Source of the DNA: Microbacterium festucae
Lineage (GTDB): Bacteria > Actinomycetota > Actinomycetes > Actinomycetales > Microbacteriaceae
DNA: 64,000 nt
Direction of reading: 5' to 3'
Assembly (NCBI RefSeq): GCF_025421715.1
Contig: NZ_JAOEFC010000005.1
Coordinates: 101,967-165,966 of the forward strand
Shown: piece by piece, positions 45,587 to 56,233 of the stretch
Layout: each line of letters starts with the position of its first letter
How positions within the stretch are numbered: position 1 is the first letter of the stretch
Made by a program: the position numbers and the translations under genes
Notes under the pieces: model-generated
Told to the model about the DNA's origin: nothing
Seen by the model: only the letters and a program-made list of their open reading frames with translations
Database searches by the model: none

Positions 45587-48394
45587 TCAGGCCGGCAGGA
45601 CGATGCGTGTCACGTCCCCCTCCCCGCGCACGAGCCAGGCCCTGCCCGGTGCGGCGTAGGGCGGAAGCGCGCGCACCCCGGTGACCGCGCGGAAGTCCGG
45701 TCCGCAGGCGGCGGCCACCACGAGGCAGCCGGCGGCGCGCGCCTCCGACAGCAGTCGCCACTGCCCGACCCACTGCTCCGGGGTGCCGTGCACGACCGCG
45801 CCGGCGACCAGCGCCGCCGCCGGATCGTCGACGCTCACCCCGGCGCGCCCCCACGCGGCTGTCACGGCGGCCGCCGCCGACGCGGCGGGGGCGACGAGGG
45901 CGACCGGGCCGGGTCCGGGATGCCACGGCGAGGGCGTTCGGCGGCGGGTGGGCGCCGGCGGGTCGACGTGCACGAGCTGCACGACCCGGCGGGCGTGCAC
46001 GCCGCGGCCGGGCACGGCACCGGCCACGAAGTCGGCGGCGTCGCCGCCGGCGGCCACGAGGTCGGCCCGTGACTCGTGGGCGAGCAGCACCCGGTCGGCG
46101 AGCAGGTCGACGATGCGCGCGACGCCCGCCGAGGCCCGGGCGGCGGTGACGACCAGGCGCACACCGCGGGAGCGGGCCTCGCGGGCGCACAGCTCGAGCC
46201 GGTCGCGGACGGCCGCGGCGTGGTCGGCGGGGAGCCGTGCCAGCAGCAGGTCGAGGTCGTCGACGAGCACGACGGCACCGCGCGGGGCGTGCTCGAGCGC
46301 GGCCACCGCGTCCCACCCGGCTTCGGGGTCGGCGGGGACGACGATCGCCTCGGCCGCCTGCGCGGCGACCGCATGGATCAGCGTCGAGCGACCGCTGCCG
46401 CCGCGGCCGAGCACCGCCAGGCCCGCCGCCGCGGCGGGCAGCTCGAGCAGCGGCTGCGCCTGACGGGCGGGCTCGTCGACGCGGCCGAGGATGATCCGCC
46501 CTGGCCGGTGCACAGCGCCCAACGGCAGGAGTTCGGGCAGGGCGGGAAGCCACGGGGCGCGCACCACCGCGCCGTCGTGGCGCGCGGCGATGCCGGCGAT
46601 GAGGGCCGGTGAGGCGAGGGCCACCCGCACCGGCTCGGCGGCGCTGTCGGCGGCGCGACGCACGAGCGCGATGCCCCGGTCGGCCGCCCGGCCCGACAGG
46701 CGCGCGGCCTCGTCGCCGCCCAGCACGGTGCGGGAATCGCCCGCGTCGGTCACCCGCAGGGCGATGCGCAGCGGGGCGTTGGCCAGCACCGCCTCGCGGA
46801 ACGCGCCCGCCGCCCGCTGCGAGGCCATGATCGCGTGCACGCCCAGCGCCCGCCCGCGCGCGACGATGTCGGCGAACAGCTCGTGCACGGCGGAGTGGGC
46901 GGCCGCCAGCGCGGCGAACTCGTCGACGACGATCACCAGGCGCGGCAGCAGGGTGCCGCACTCGGAGACGTCGCGCGCGCCGGCCGCTGCCAGCACGCGC
47001 TCCCGATGCAGCAGTTCGGCGCGGATGCTCTCCACGGCACGCACCGCGCCGGCGACGTCGAGGTCGGTGACCACCCCGGTCACGTGCGGGAGCACCGTCA
47101 GCGCGTCGAACGCGCGGCCGCCCTTGAAGTCGACGAGGAGGAAGGTCACCTCGGCGGGAGTGCGGGTGGCCGCCAGGGCGCTCACCCACGTCAGCAGCAG
47201 CTCGCTCTTGCCCGAGCCGGTGACCCCGATGACCACCGCGTGCGGACCGTCGTCGACGAGGTCGACCACGGCGGCCGTACCGCCGCACGTGCCCACGACG
47301 GCGGGGAGCCCGCGGCCGCCCTCCCCCGCCGTCCCCGCGTCCCGCGCCGTCCCCGCGTCGCGCAGCAGGTCGTGCAGGTCGGCCGTCATGTCGGGCCGCC
47401 GGCCGAGCGAGGCCTCGGCGCGGGCGGCGAGCGCTGCGAGCACCCGGGCGGTCTGCGCGGCCGACACCGCCTCGACCCCGATGTCGGTGGCGGTGCCCCC
47501 GTGGTCGAGGCGCGCCCGTCCCACCGGGAGGAGGGTCAGCACCGCCGTGCAGCGCGGCGGGGGCGGGGCGCCCTCGGCCACGCGCACCAGGGGGATGTCG
47601 GCCTCGCGCGGCACCGCCTGCCCCGGTTCGCCGAGCCACAGCATCCGCCCGCCGACCGCGTCGCGGTGGGGCGCCGCGTCCCAGTCCGTCCCCTCGGGGG
47701 CCACCAGCCGCACCTCGCCCGGCGGCAGCATGCACAGCACCTGCAGCGCGAGGGCGCGCACGACCGCCCGCGCGGCGACCTCGGGGCCGATCACGGCGAC
47801 GCCGGCCGTCAACGGCACCGCCGCGGGCACATCGTCGATGCGGCGGGCGCGGCGCTGCATCTCGAGGGTCGCCGGGTCGCCGTCGCCCCCGCCCACCCGC
47901 ACGTCGCTGGCGCTCTCCCCCCGTCCCACCACCAGCACGTCGCCGCGCCCGGGCACGCCGCGCCAGATCTCGGCGTGATCGCGCGCGTAGCCGTGCAGAT
48001 CGGGGTGGCGCGCCCAGCGCGCGGCGCGCTCGTGCGCGTGGCGCCGGGCGAGCTGTGCGCCCACCCGCGTGCGCGCCGCCTCGGCCTCGCGCCGGGCGGC
48101 GCGGCGGCCGCGGCGGAGGGTGCGGCGCCCGTCCCACAGGGCGCCGATCGCCATCAGCGGCCCCAGCGCGGCGAACCAGAGCGCGTAGGGCGAGCGGGTG
48201 AACAGCCACAGTCCCACCGCGCCGACGACGGGGATCAGGGCGGAGGCCAGCGGCAACGACATCGGTGGGGGCGCGGCGGGCGCCGGCGGCAGGGTCAGCG
48301 GTTCGTCATCGCCGGGCGGGGCGGCGGCGCCGGCGGGCGGGGCCGCGGGATCGTCGGCGACGGCGGACGCGGAGCGGCGCGTGCGAGGACTCAT
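45587..48394 (-). CDS. EccC-like FtsK/SpoIIIE ATPase
   Basis: 935 residues. A Pro/Ala-rich N-terminus and two adjacent membrane helices (about 50-90) are followed by FtsK/SpoIIIE domains. The first ATPase domain is complete: GVTGSGKS near 390, LLVDFKGG, VVDEFAAL and MASQR, like EccC/EssC of type VII secretion. A second domain has GRGGSGRST near 662, where Walker A Lys is Arg, and Walker B VVLVDDLD, so it is probably inactive. It likely drives protein export or DNA movement. No WXG100 gene is adjacent. The start is uncertain: ATG 48394 or GTG 48415. Confidence 0.8.
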   Translation of the reverse strand: MSPRTRRSASAVADDPAAPPAGAAAPPGDDEPLTLPPAPAAPPPMSLPLASALIPVVGAVGLWLFTRSPYALWFAALGPLMAIGALWDGRRTLRRGRRAARREAEAARTRVGAQLARRHAHERAARWARHPDLHGYARDHAEIWRGVPGRGDVLVVGRGESASDVRVGGGDGDPATLEMQRRARRIDDVPAAVPLTAGVAVIGPEVAARAVVRALALQVLCMLPPGEVRLVAPEGTDWDAAPHRDAVGGRMLWLGEPGQAVPREADIPLVRVAEGAPPPPRCTAVLTLLPVGRARLDHGGTATDIGVEAVSAAQTARVLAALAARAEASLGRRPDMTADLHDLLRDAGTARDAGTAGEGGRGLPAVVGTCGGTAAVVDLVDDGPHAVVIGVTGSGKSELLLTWVSALAATRTPAEVTFLLVDFKGGRAFDALTVLPHVTGVVTDLDVAGAVRAVESIRAELLHRERVLAAAGARDVSECGTLLPRLVIVVDEFAALAAAHSAVHELFADIVARGRALGVHAIMASQRAAGAFREAVLANAPLRIALRVTDAGDSRTVLGGDEAARLSGRAADRGIALVRRAADSAAEPVRVALASPALIAGIAARHDGAVVRAPWLPALPELLPLGAVHRPGRIILGRVDEPARQAQPLLELPAAAAGLAVLGRGGSGRSTLIHAVAAQAAEAIVVPADPEAGWDAVAALEHAPRGAVVLVDDLDLLLARLPADHAAAVRDRLELCAREARSRGVRLVVTAARASAGVARIVDLLADRVLLAHESRADLVAAGGDAADFVAGAVPGRGVHARRVVQLVHVDPPAPTRRRTPSPWHPGPGPVALVAPAASAAAAVTAAWGRAGVSVDDPAAALVAGAVVHGTPEQWVGQWRLLSEARAAGCLVVAAACGPDFRAVTGVRALPPYAAPGRAWLVRGEGDVTRIVLPA

Positions 48395-48460
48395 CCCCCC
48401 ATTGAGCACGTCCACGGCGCCCGTGGGACGCCTTCGGGTCGCTGCGGTGGAGAACCCGGC

Positions 48461-49249
48461 TCAGTCGGCGACGGGTGAGGAACCGGTGCGGGCGACGTTG
48501 AGCACGATGATCGAGATGTTGTCGCGACCGCCGTTCTCCAGCGCCGCCTCGAGCATGGCGTCGACGGCCTCGGTCGGGTCGTCGTGCTGCAGCAGGAAGT
48601 GCAGGATGCCGTAGTCGGTGAGCTCCTTGGTGAGCCCGTCGCTGCAGACCACGAACCGGTCGCCGTCGACGACCTCGAGGCGCACATAGTCGGGCTCGAC
48701 CCCGTCGGTCGGGCCGACGGCGCGCGTGATGACGTTGCCGTAGGGGTGGTTCTCGGCCTCTTCGGGGCTCAGGCGCCCAGCGGCGATGAGCTCCTGCACG
48801 ACCGAGTGGTCGGTGGTGATCTGTGCCAGGGCGCCGTCGCGGAAGAGGTACACGCGCGAGTCGCCGATGTTCAGCGTGACCCAGGTGGGCTCGCCGTCGC
48901 CCACGTCGAGGAAGACGCCGGTCACCGTGGTGCCGGTGCCCTCGTCGGTGGTCTCGGGGTGGGCGGCGATGTCGTTGACGGCGCGGGCGAGAGCCTTCTC
49001 GATGGACGCCGGGGCCACGTTGCCCTTGTCTGTCACGGCGCGCAGCCGCTCGATCGCGCTCGACGAGGCGATCTCACCGCCGACGTGTCCGCCCATGCCG
49101 TCGGCGACCACGAACAGCGGGTAGGCCGCCAGCACGGCATCCTGGTTGATCTCGCGCCGCCGCCCGGTATGGGTGACTTCCGACCACGACAGCTCGAGCG
49201 CGCCGTCCTCAAGCGGAACGGTGCGCGTGATCGTCGCGGAGTCGGACAC
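48461..49249 (-). CDS. PP2C-family Ser/Thr protein phosphatase
   Basis: 262 residues. The metal-binding PP2C motifs are all present: RREINQDA, VVADGMGGHVGGE, SDGLTKELTD and GRDNISIIVLN. It dephosphorylates proteins phosphorylated on Ser/Thr, acting against PknA/B-type kinases. It has no membrane segment, unlike PstP. The GTG start is preceded by GGGAGAG. The FtsK-like gene begins 66 bp after its stop on the same strand, so they are likely co-transcribed. Confidence 0.93.
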   Translation of the reverse strand: MSDSATITRTVPLEDGALELSWSEVTHTGRRREINQDAVLAAYPLFVVADGMGGHVGGEIASSSAIERLRAVTDKGNVAPASIEKALARAVNDIAAHPETTDEGTGTTVTGVFLDVGDGEPTWVTLNIGDSRVYLFRDGALAQITTDHSVVQELIAAGRLSPEEAENHPYGNVITRAVGPTDGVEPDYVRLEVVDGDRFVVCSDGLTKELTDYGILHFLLQHDDPTEAVDAMLEAALENGGRDNISIIVLNVARTGSSPVAD

Positions 49250-49297
49250 GCGCTCTCTCTCCCTGGTCGGTACTCGCCGTGGTGCGGCGGAGCGTCC

Positions 49298-51271
49298 TCA
49301 CACTCTAGTGGACGCCTCTCCGCCTGCCTCCTCATCCTCGCCGATCGCCGCCTCGAACTGCGCGTCGTACAGCCGTCGATATGCGCCGCGCGCCTCGAGC
49401 AGCTCGGCGTGGGCGCCCTGTTCGACGATCGTCCCCTCCTCCATGACGAGGATGAGGTCGGCGTCGCGGATGGTCGAGAGCCGGTGGGCGATGACGAACG
49501 AGGTGCGCTGCTCGCGCAGCCGGGTCATGGCGCGCTGGATGAGCAGCTCGGTGCGCGTGTCGACCGAGCTGGTGGCCTCGTCGAGGATGAGGATGCGGGG
49601 GTCGGCGAGGAACGCGCGGGCGATGGTGACCAGCTGCCGCTCCCCTACCGAGAGGTTGGTGGCCTCGTCGTCGAGGAGCGTGTCGTAGCCGTCGGGCAGG
49701 GCGTGCACGAAGCGGTCGACGTAGGCGGCGGTGGCCGCCGCGACGATCTCCTCCTCGGTGGCGCCGGGCCGTCCGTAGGCGATGTTGTCGCGGATGGTGC
49801 CGGCGAACAGCCACGTGTCCTGCAGCACCATGCCGGTGCGGGAGCGCAGGTCGGCGCGGGTCATCGCGCGGGTGTCGACCCCGTCGAGGGCGATCTCGCC
49901 GGCATCCACGTCGTAGAAGCGCATGATGAGGTTCACCAGCGTGGTCTTGCCCGCCCCCGTGGGCCCCACGATCGCCACCGTGCTGCCGGGCGTCACGTCG
50001 AGGTTCAGCCCGTCGATGAGCGGCCGGTCGGCCACGTAGCGGAACGACACGTCACGGAACTGCAGGTCGGATGCCGACGCGTCGACCGTCTCGGCCGGTT
50101 CCGGGTCGTCGCTCTGCTCCGGCTCGTCGAGCAGTTCGAACACGCGCTCGGCGCTGGCGACGCCCGACTGCAGCAGGTTGGCCATCGAGCCCAGCTGACT
50201 GAGCGGCTGGGTGAACTGCCGGGAGTACTGGATGAAGGCCTGCACGTCGCCGATCGACAGCAGACCGCCCGCCACCTGCAGCCCGCCGACGACGGCGATG
50301 GCGACGTAGACGAGGTTCCCGATGAACATCATCGCGGGCATGATGATGCCCGAGAGGAACTGGGCTCCGAAGCTCGCCCGGTACACCTCGTCGTTCTCGG
50401 CGCGGAAGTCGGCCTCGACCTCGCGCTGGTGGCCGAAGACCTTCACCACCGAGTGCCCCGAGAAGGTCTCCTCGACGCGGGCGTTGAGCACGCCGGTGGC
50501 CTTCCACTGCGCGACGAAGAGCTTCTGCGAGCGCTTGGCGACCATCACGGTGATGACGATCGTCAGCGGGATGGTGACCAGGGCGATGACGGCCAGCAGC
50601 GGCGAGATGATGAACATCATCACGAGCACGCCGATCACCGTGAGCAGCGAGATCACCACCTGCGAGAGGGTCTGCTGCATCGACTGACCGATGTTGTCGA
50701 CGTCGTTGGTGACCCGGCTGAGCAGCTCGCCGCGCTGCACGCGGTCGAAGTACGACAGCGGTAGCCGGTGGATCTTCTCCTCCACCTGCACGCGCAGCCG
50801 GTTCATCGCCCGCTGCACGATGCCGTTGAGCACCCGCGCCTGCACCCACCCGAACAGGGCGGCGCCGATGTACACGGCCAGCACGATCACGAGGATGCCG
50901 GCCAGCCGCTCGAAGTCGATCCCGGCGCCGGGGACGAAGTCCATGGCGGAGAGCATGTCGGCCTGCTGCTGATTGCCGGCGGCGACGAGCCCATCGATGA
51001 CCTGCTGCTTGGTCGCCCCGGCGGGCACCTGCATCGACACGAAGCCGGCGAAGACGATGTTCGTCCCCTCGCCGAGGATCTTCGGCCCCACCACCGACAG
51101 CGCCACCGACAGCACGCCGAGCACGAGCACGAGGATCAGCAGCGGCGTGTCCACCCGCAGGGTGCCCAGCAGCCGCTTGGCGCTCGGTCCGAAGTTCTGC
51201 GCCTTGGCGGCGGGGGCCATGGCCGCCGCCCCGGGCGCGCGCATCGGCCCGCCCGGACGTGCCCCGCTCAT
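49298..51271 (-). CDS. ABC exporter half-transporter, catalytically normal partner
   Basis: 657 residues. An N-terminal cytosolic extension is followed by a six-helix transmembrane domain. The nucleotide-binding domain has Walker A GPTGAGKTT, Walker B ILILDEATSSVD with the catalytic Glu, and H-loop FVIAHRLST. Its signature motif is LSVGERQ rather than LSGGQ. With the gene just upstream it should form a heterodimeric multidrug/lipid exporter of the TmrAB/BmrCD kind. Its ATG overlaps the partner stop by 4 nt. The substrate is unknown. Confidence 0.92.
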   Translation of the reverse strand: MSGARPGGPMRAPGAAAMAPAAKAQNFGPSAKRLLGTLRVDTPLLILVLVLGVLSVALSVVGPKILGEGTNIVFAGFVSMQVPAGATKQQVIDGLVAAGNQQQADMLSAMDFVPGAGIDFERLAGILVIVLAVYIGAALFGWVQARVLNGIVQRAMNRLRVQVEEKIHRLPLSYFDRVQRGELLSRVTNDVDNIGQSMQQTLSQVVISLLTVIGVLVMMFIISPLLAVIALVTIPLTIVITVMVAKRSQKLFVAQWKATGVLNARVEETFSGHSVVKVFGHQREVEADFRAENDEVYRASFGAQFLSGIIMPAMMFIGNLVYVAIAVVGGLQVAGGLLSIGDVQAFIQYSRQFTQPLSQLGSMANLLQSGVASAERVFELLDEPEQSDDPEPAETVDASASDLQFRDVSFRYVADRPLIDGLNLDVTPGSTVAIVGPTGAGKTTLVNLIMRFYDVDAGEIALDGVDTRAMTRADLRSRTGMVLQDTWLFAGTIRDNIAYGRPGATEEEIVAAATAAYVDRFVHALPDGYDTLLDDEATNLSVGERQLVTIARAFLADPRILILDEATSSVDTRTELLIQRAMTRLREQRTSFVIAHRLSTIRDADLILVMEEGTIVEQGAHAELLEARGAYRRLYDAQFEAAIGEDEEAGGEASTRV

Positions 51272-53001
51272 GCCGCCTCCTCCGCCGCGAGCTGCGAATC
51301 GACGATCTCCCGATAGGTCTCGCACGTCTCCACGAGCCGGTCGTGGGTGCCGAGGCCGACGATGCGGCCGTGCTCGATGACCACGATCTGATCGGCGTGC
51401 TGGATGGTCGACACCCGCTGGGCGACCACCAGCCGGGTCGCCCCGGGCAGTTCGGTGTCGAGCGCGTGGCGCAGCGCCGCGTCGGTGCGCAGGTCGAGTG
51501 CCGAGAACGAGTCGTCGAACACGTAGATCTCGGGGTCCTTCACCAGTGCGCGGGCGATCGCCAGACGCTGGCGCTGGCCGCCCGAGACGTTCGTGCCGCC
51601 CTGCGCGATCGGGGCGTCGAGGCCGCCGGGCAGGGCGGCGACGAAGCCGTCGGCCTGCGCGATGCGCAGGGCCTGCCAGAGCTGATCGTCGGTGGCGTCG
51701 GGGGCGCCGTAGCGCAGGTTCGAGGCGACGGTGCCCGAGAACAGGAACGCACGCTGGGGCACCAGCCCGATGCGCGCCCACAGGTCGTCGGGGTCGAGCT
51801 CCCGCACATCGACGCCGTCGACGCGCACCGCGCCCGCCGTCACGTCGAACAGGCGGGCCACCAGGCCGACGAGGGTCGTCTTGCCGGCGCCGGTCGAACC
51901 GATGACCGCTGTGGTCGTGCCGGGCGCGATGGTGAAGGTGAGATCCTGCAGCACGGCGTCGTCGGCACCGGGGTAGGTGAACGAGGCGCCGTCGAAGTCG
52001 ATGCGGCCGACCCCGGCCTCCGCGGCGACGGGGGCGTCCGGCGCCTCCACCGACGGGTCGGTCTCGAGCACGTCGCCGATGCGGTTCGCGCACACCGCCG
52101 CGCGGGGGATCATCACGAACATGAAGGTCGCCATCATCACGCCCATGAGGATCTGCATGAGGTAGGTGAGGAAGGCGAACAGCGTCCCGATCTCCACGCC
52201 GTTGTCCTGCACCTGCTGCGCGCCGAACCAGATCACCGCCACCGACGAGACGTTCATCACCAGCATGACCGCCGGGAACATCAGCGCCATGAGGTTGCCC
52301 GCGCGCAGCCCGGTGGCCATCACATCGTCGCTGGCACGGCCGAAGCGCGCGCGCTCGTGGTCTTCGCGCACGAACGCGCGCACGACGCGGATGCCGGTGA
52401 GCTGCTCGCGCAGGATCTGGTTGAGCCGGTCGATGCGGGCCTGCATGAGTCGGAAGGCCGGCACCATCCGCACGACGATCAACGACACGATCACCAGCAG
52501 CACCGGGATCGCGACGATCATGAGCCACGACAGCCCGGCATCCTGGCGCACCGCCATCACCACGCCGCCGATGGCGAGCATGGGCGCCGAGACCATGATG
52601 GTCGCCGACATCTGCACCAGCATCTGCACCTGCTGCACGTCGTTGGTGTTGCGGGTGATGAGCGAGGGGGCTCCGAACCCGCCCACCTCGCGCTGCGAGA
52701 ACGCGACGACCCGGTGGAACAGCGCACCGCGCAGGTCGCGGCCCATCGCGGTGGCCAGGCGCGAGCCGAAGTAGACGGCGATGATCGAGCACACCACCTG
52801 CACGAGGCTGATGCCGAGCATCACCGCGCCGGTGGACCAGATGTAGGGGATGTCGCCGGTGACGACGCCCTTGTCGATGATGTCGGCGTTGAGCGTGGGC
52901 AGCATCAGCGATGCGATCGACTGCGCCAGCTGGAACACGACGACGAGGAGCACGAGCGGCCACATCGGTCGCAGGAAGCGTACGAGGAGCCTGCCGAGCA
53001 C
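51268..53001 (-). CDS. ABC exporter half-transporter with degenerate ATP site
   Basis: 577 residues, six membrane helices plus one nucleotide-binding domain. Walker A GSTGAGKTT and signature VSGGQRQ are intact. Walker B reads IYVFDDSFSALD, with Asp in place of the catalytic Glu, and the H-loop reads VVAQRVST, with Gln for His. Paired with the downstream subunit, this yields one active and one silent site. I chose GTG 53001 (AAAGGG upstream, giving MLGRLLVRFLRP); GTG 53034 is less likely. It is the first gene of the pair. Confidence 0.92.
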   Translation of the reverse strand: MLGRLLVRFLRPMWPLVLLVVVFQLAQSIASLMLPTLNADIIDKGVVTGDIPYIWSTGAVMLGISLVQVVCSIIAVYFGSRLATAMGRDLRGALFHRVVAFSQREVGGFGAPSLITRNTNDVQQVQMLVQMSATIMVSAPMLAIGGVVMAVRQDAGLSWLMIVAIPVLLVIVSLIVVRMVPAFRLMQARIDRLNQILREQLTGIRVVRAFVREDHERARFGRASDDVMATGLRAGNLMALMFPAVMLVMNVSSVAVIWFGAQQVQDNGVEIGTLFAFLTYLMQILMGVMMATFMFVMIPRAAVCANRIGDVLETDPSVEAPDAPVAAEAGVGRIDFDGASFTYPGADDAVLQDLTFTIAPGTTTAVIGSTGAGKTTLVGLVARLFDVTAGAVRVDGVDVRELDPDDLWARIGLVPQRAFLFSGTVASNLRYGAPDATDDQLWQALRIAQADGFVAALPGGLDAPIAQGGTNVSGGQRQRLAIARALVKDPEIYVFDDSFSALDLRTDAALRHALDTELPGATRLVVAQRVSTIQHADQIVVIEHGRIVGLGTHDRLVETCETYREIVDSQLAAEEAA

Positions 53002-53167
53002 GGGCGACCCTTTCGGTCGGGACGGGACGCGCACTGCGCGCGGATCGACGCTACGCCCGCGCCCACGGCCGCTTCAAGCCGACACGTTGTGCCCACGGCG
53101 AACCTGCGCCGGGCGCAGCGGCCGCCGGGTCGCTAGCCTGGGCGCACGACCGCCGAAAGGACCCGCC

Positions 53168-53644
53168 ATGGCCGACGAGACCCCCACCCCTCCCCCGCTG
53201 CCCCCGCAGCCGGCCGCGCAGGCGGCGGCGACCCCGGCGGCGGACCCGCCCGCGGGAGGCGTCCCCGGCGTCGACGACACCGGCGTCCCGCGCCTGGTGG
53301 GCGACGCCGACGACATCGGCCGCGGCTTCCTGTCGGCGCTGTTCGACGTCTCGTTCACGACGTTCATCACGCGTCGCCTCGCCAGCGTGTTCTACGTCGT
53401 GGGGCTCGTCGCGATCGGCATCGCCTTCATCGCGGGCTTCTTCGGCGGGATCATCGGCGGCATCCGCGCGCTGTGGTGGAACCTCGGCGGCGGCATCTCG
53501 CTGATCGTGTCGACGATCATCGTCGCCCCGGTGCTCGCCTTCCTCGCCGTGGTCGTGCTGCGCTTCGTCATCGAGGCCGTCGTCGCGCTGGTGGCGGTCG
53601 CCGAGAACACCGAGCGCACGGCGCAGAACACCGACCGCGCCTGA
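53168..53644 (+). CDS. DUF4282 membrane protein
   Basis: 158 residues. A Pro/Ala-rich N-terminal ~50 residues is followed by the DUF4282 core: FLSALFDVSFTTFITRRLA and two long membrane helices (VFYVVGLVAIGIAFIAGFF, LIVSTIIVAPVLAFLAVVVL). Function is unknown. The start ATG has AAAGGA upstream, and a TAGCCT -10 box lies at 53134-53139. It is divergent from the ABC exporter and convergent with yaaA. Confidence 0.85.
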   Translation: MADETPTPPPLPPQPAAQAAATPAADPPAGGVPGVDDTGVPRLVGDADDIGRGFLSALFDVSFTTFITRRLASVFYVVGLVAIGIAFIAGFFGGIIGGIRALWWNLGGGISLIVSTIIVAPVLAFLAVVVLRFVIEAVVALVAVAENTERTAQNTDRA

Positions 53645-53657
53645 TCGCCGCGGCGGC

Positions 53658-54413
53658 TCAGGCGAACAGCTCGAGTTCGCCGGCGACGCCCTCGCGCACG
53701 CGCAGCCCCGCCTGCTCGGCCCACCGCGCGAAGCCGGCGGCAGACCGGATGCGCGGGCGCGCGAGCGCGAGCTCCCGCACGAGGGCGCCCTTGGCGTGCT
53801 TGTTGAAGTGGTTGAGGGCCCGCACGGCGCCGTCGCCCGCGCCCGAGTCGGCGACGACCCGCACGTAGCGGGACGGAAGCCCCGCCGGCACCGGACCGAG
53901 CGCCGCATAGGCCTCGGAGCGCAGGTCGAGCACGAAGGGGGCGTCGGTGGCCGCCAGCGCGGCCGTGACGGCATCCGCCCACGTGCGCCGCAGCGAGGGC
54001 AGCCCGGGAAGGGCGGTGCCGGCGGCCAGGCGATAGGCGGGGATGCCGTCGAGCGCGCCGACCGGACCGAACGGCGCCGACTGCACGAGCACGTGGGCGC
54101 CGAGCCAGCGCCGCGCCGCGGGGGCCAGCGTGGCGGCGTCGAGCGCGTCGAACAGCACGCCGGTGTAGCGGTCGACGGCGGGCATCGTGGGAGATCGGCG
54201 CAGTTGCGCGTTGGCGTCGATGTCGCCGCGCTGGCGCTCGGAGAGCTTCAGCACGCGCGCCGCCGCGTCGGGGTCGGCGCTGAGGGCCACGAGCGCATCG
54301 GCGACCGCGTGCCGCTGGGCCGACAGTGCGGGCAGCGCGAGGGTGTCGAGGTCGACGGGGGCGCCCCGGCCGCCGGGGCGCTTGGTCTCGGACGGGGGCA
54401 GGAGTATCAGCAT
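53658..54413 (-). CDS. yaaA: Peroxide stress protein YaaA (UPF0246)
   Basis: 251 residues. The N-terminus MLILLPPSETK and the later NHFNKHAKG match YaaA, which lowers free iron during peroxide stress in E. coli and has DNA-binding ability. The ATG at 54413 gives the standard N-terminus; the frame is open further upstream, into the ATP-synthase terminator. It is a single gene located just after the atp operon on the same strand. Confidence 0.9.
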   Translation of the reverse strand: MLILLPPSETKRPGGRGAPVDLDTLALPALSAQRHAVADALVALSADPDAAARVLKLSERQRGDIDANAQLRRSPTMPAVDRYTGVLFDALDAATLAPAARRWLGAHVLVQSAPFGPVGALDGIPAYRLAAGTALPGLPSLRRTWADAVTAALAATDAPFVLDLRSEAYAALGPVPAGLPSRYVRVVADSGAGDGAVRALNHFNKHAKGALVRELALARPRIRSAAGFARWAEQAGLRVREGVAGELELFA

Positions 54414-54440
54414 GCGAAGGGCGCTTTCGGCCGAGAAACG

Positions 54441-54480
54441 ACGTCCCGCCCGAGACACCGGGGTGTCTGGGGCGGGACGT
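54441..54480 (-). terminator. Strong terminator of the ATP synthase operon
   Basis: A 40-bp near-perfect palindrome: outer arms ACGTCCCGCC/GGCGGGACGT and inner arms AGACACC/GGTGTCT. It lies 21 nt past atpC. Confidence 0.85.
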
Positions 54481-54501
54481 GGAGTCTCGACGAGGGTGTC
54501 G

Positions 54502-54762
54502 TCAGGAGTCGAGCGTGGCGTGGCCGGCCACGATGGTGAGCTCGTCGCCCTCCATCGACAGGAAGCCGTCCTGAGCCGTGGCGACGACCTTGCTGCCGTC
54601 GGCGCCGGTGATGCGCACCTGACCTTCGGCGAGGATCGCCAGCACGGGCTCGTGACCGCTCATGAGGCCGATCTCGCCCTCGACGGTCTTGGCCACGACG
54701 AGGTTCGCCTCACCGGACCAGACCTCCTCCTCAGCGGAGACGAGGGTGACGGACAGCGCCAT
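54502..54762 (-). CDS. atpC: ATP synthase epsilon subunit
   Basis: 86 residues. Only the N-terminal beta-sandwich is present (VTLVSAEEEVWSGEA, GEIGLMSGHEPVLA); the C-terminal helical hairpin that inhibits ATP hydrolysis in many bacteria is missing, as in several actinobacteria. It is part of the F1 central stalk. Its start lies 1 nt after the atpD stop. It is the last gene of the operon, before a strong terminator. Confidence 0.95.
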   Translation of the reverse strand: MALSVTLVSAEEEVWSGEANLVVAKTVEGEIGLMSGHEPVLAILAEGQVRITGADGSKVVATAQDGFLSMEGDELTIVAGHATLDS

Positions 54763-54763
54763 G

Positions 54764-56233
<1,470 letters not shown>

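Noticed and set aside
45012..48209. 1065-residue minus-strand frame over the FtsK-like gene and asparaginase
   Set aside because: Arg/Ala/Gly-rich shadow in another frame; it crosses the asparaginase gene.
49298..52963. Apparent 1221-residue single protein joining two ABC genes
   Set aside because: The first half is an out-of-frame reading of the upstream ABC gene. The real genes overlap by ATGA, each with complete domains.
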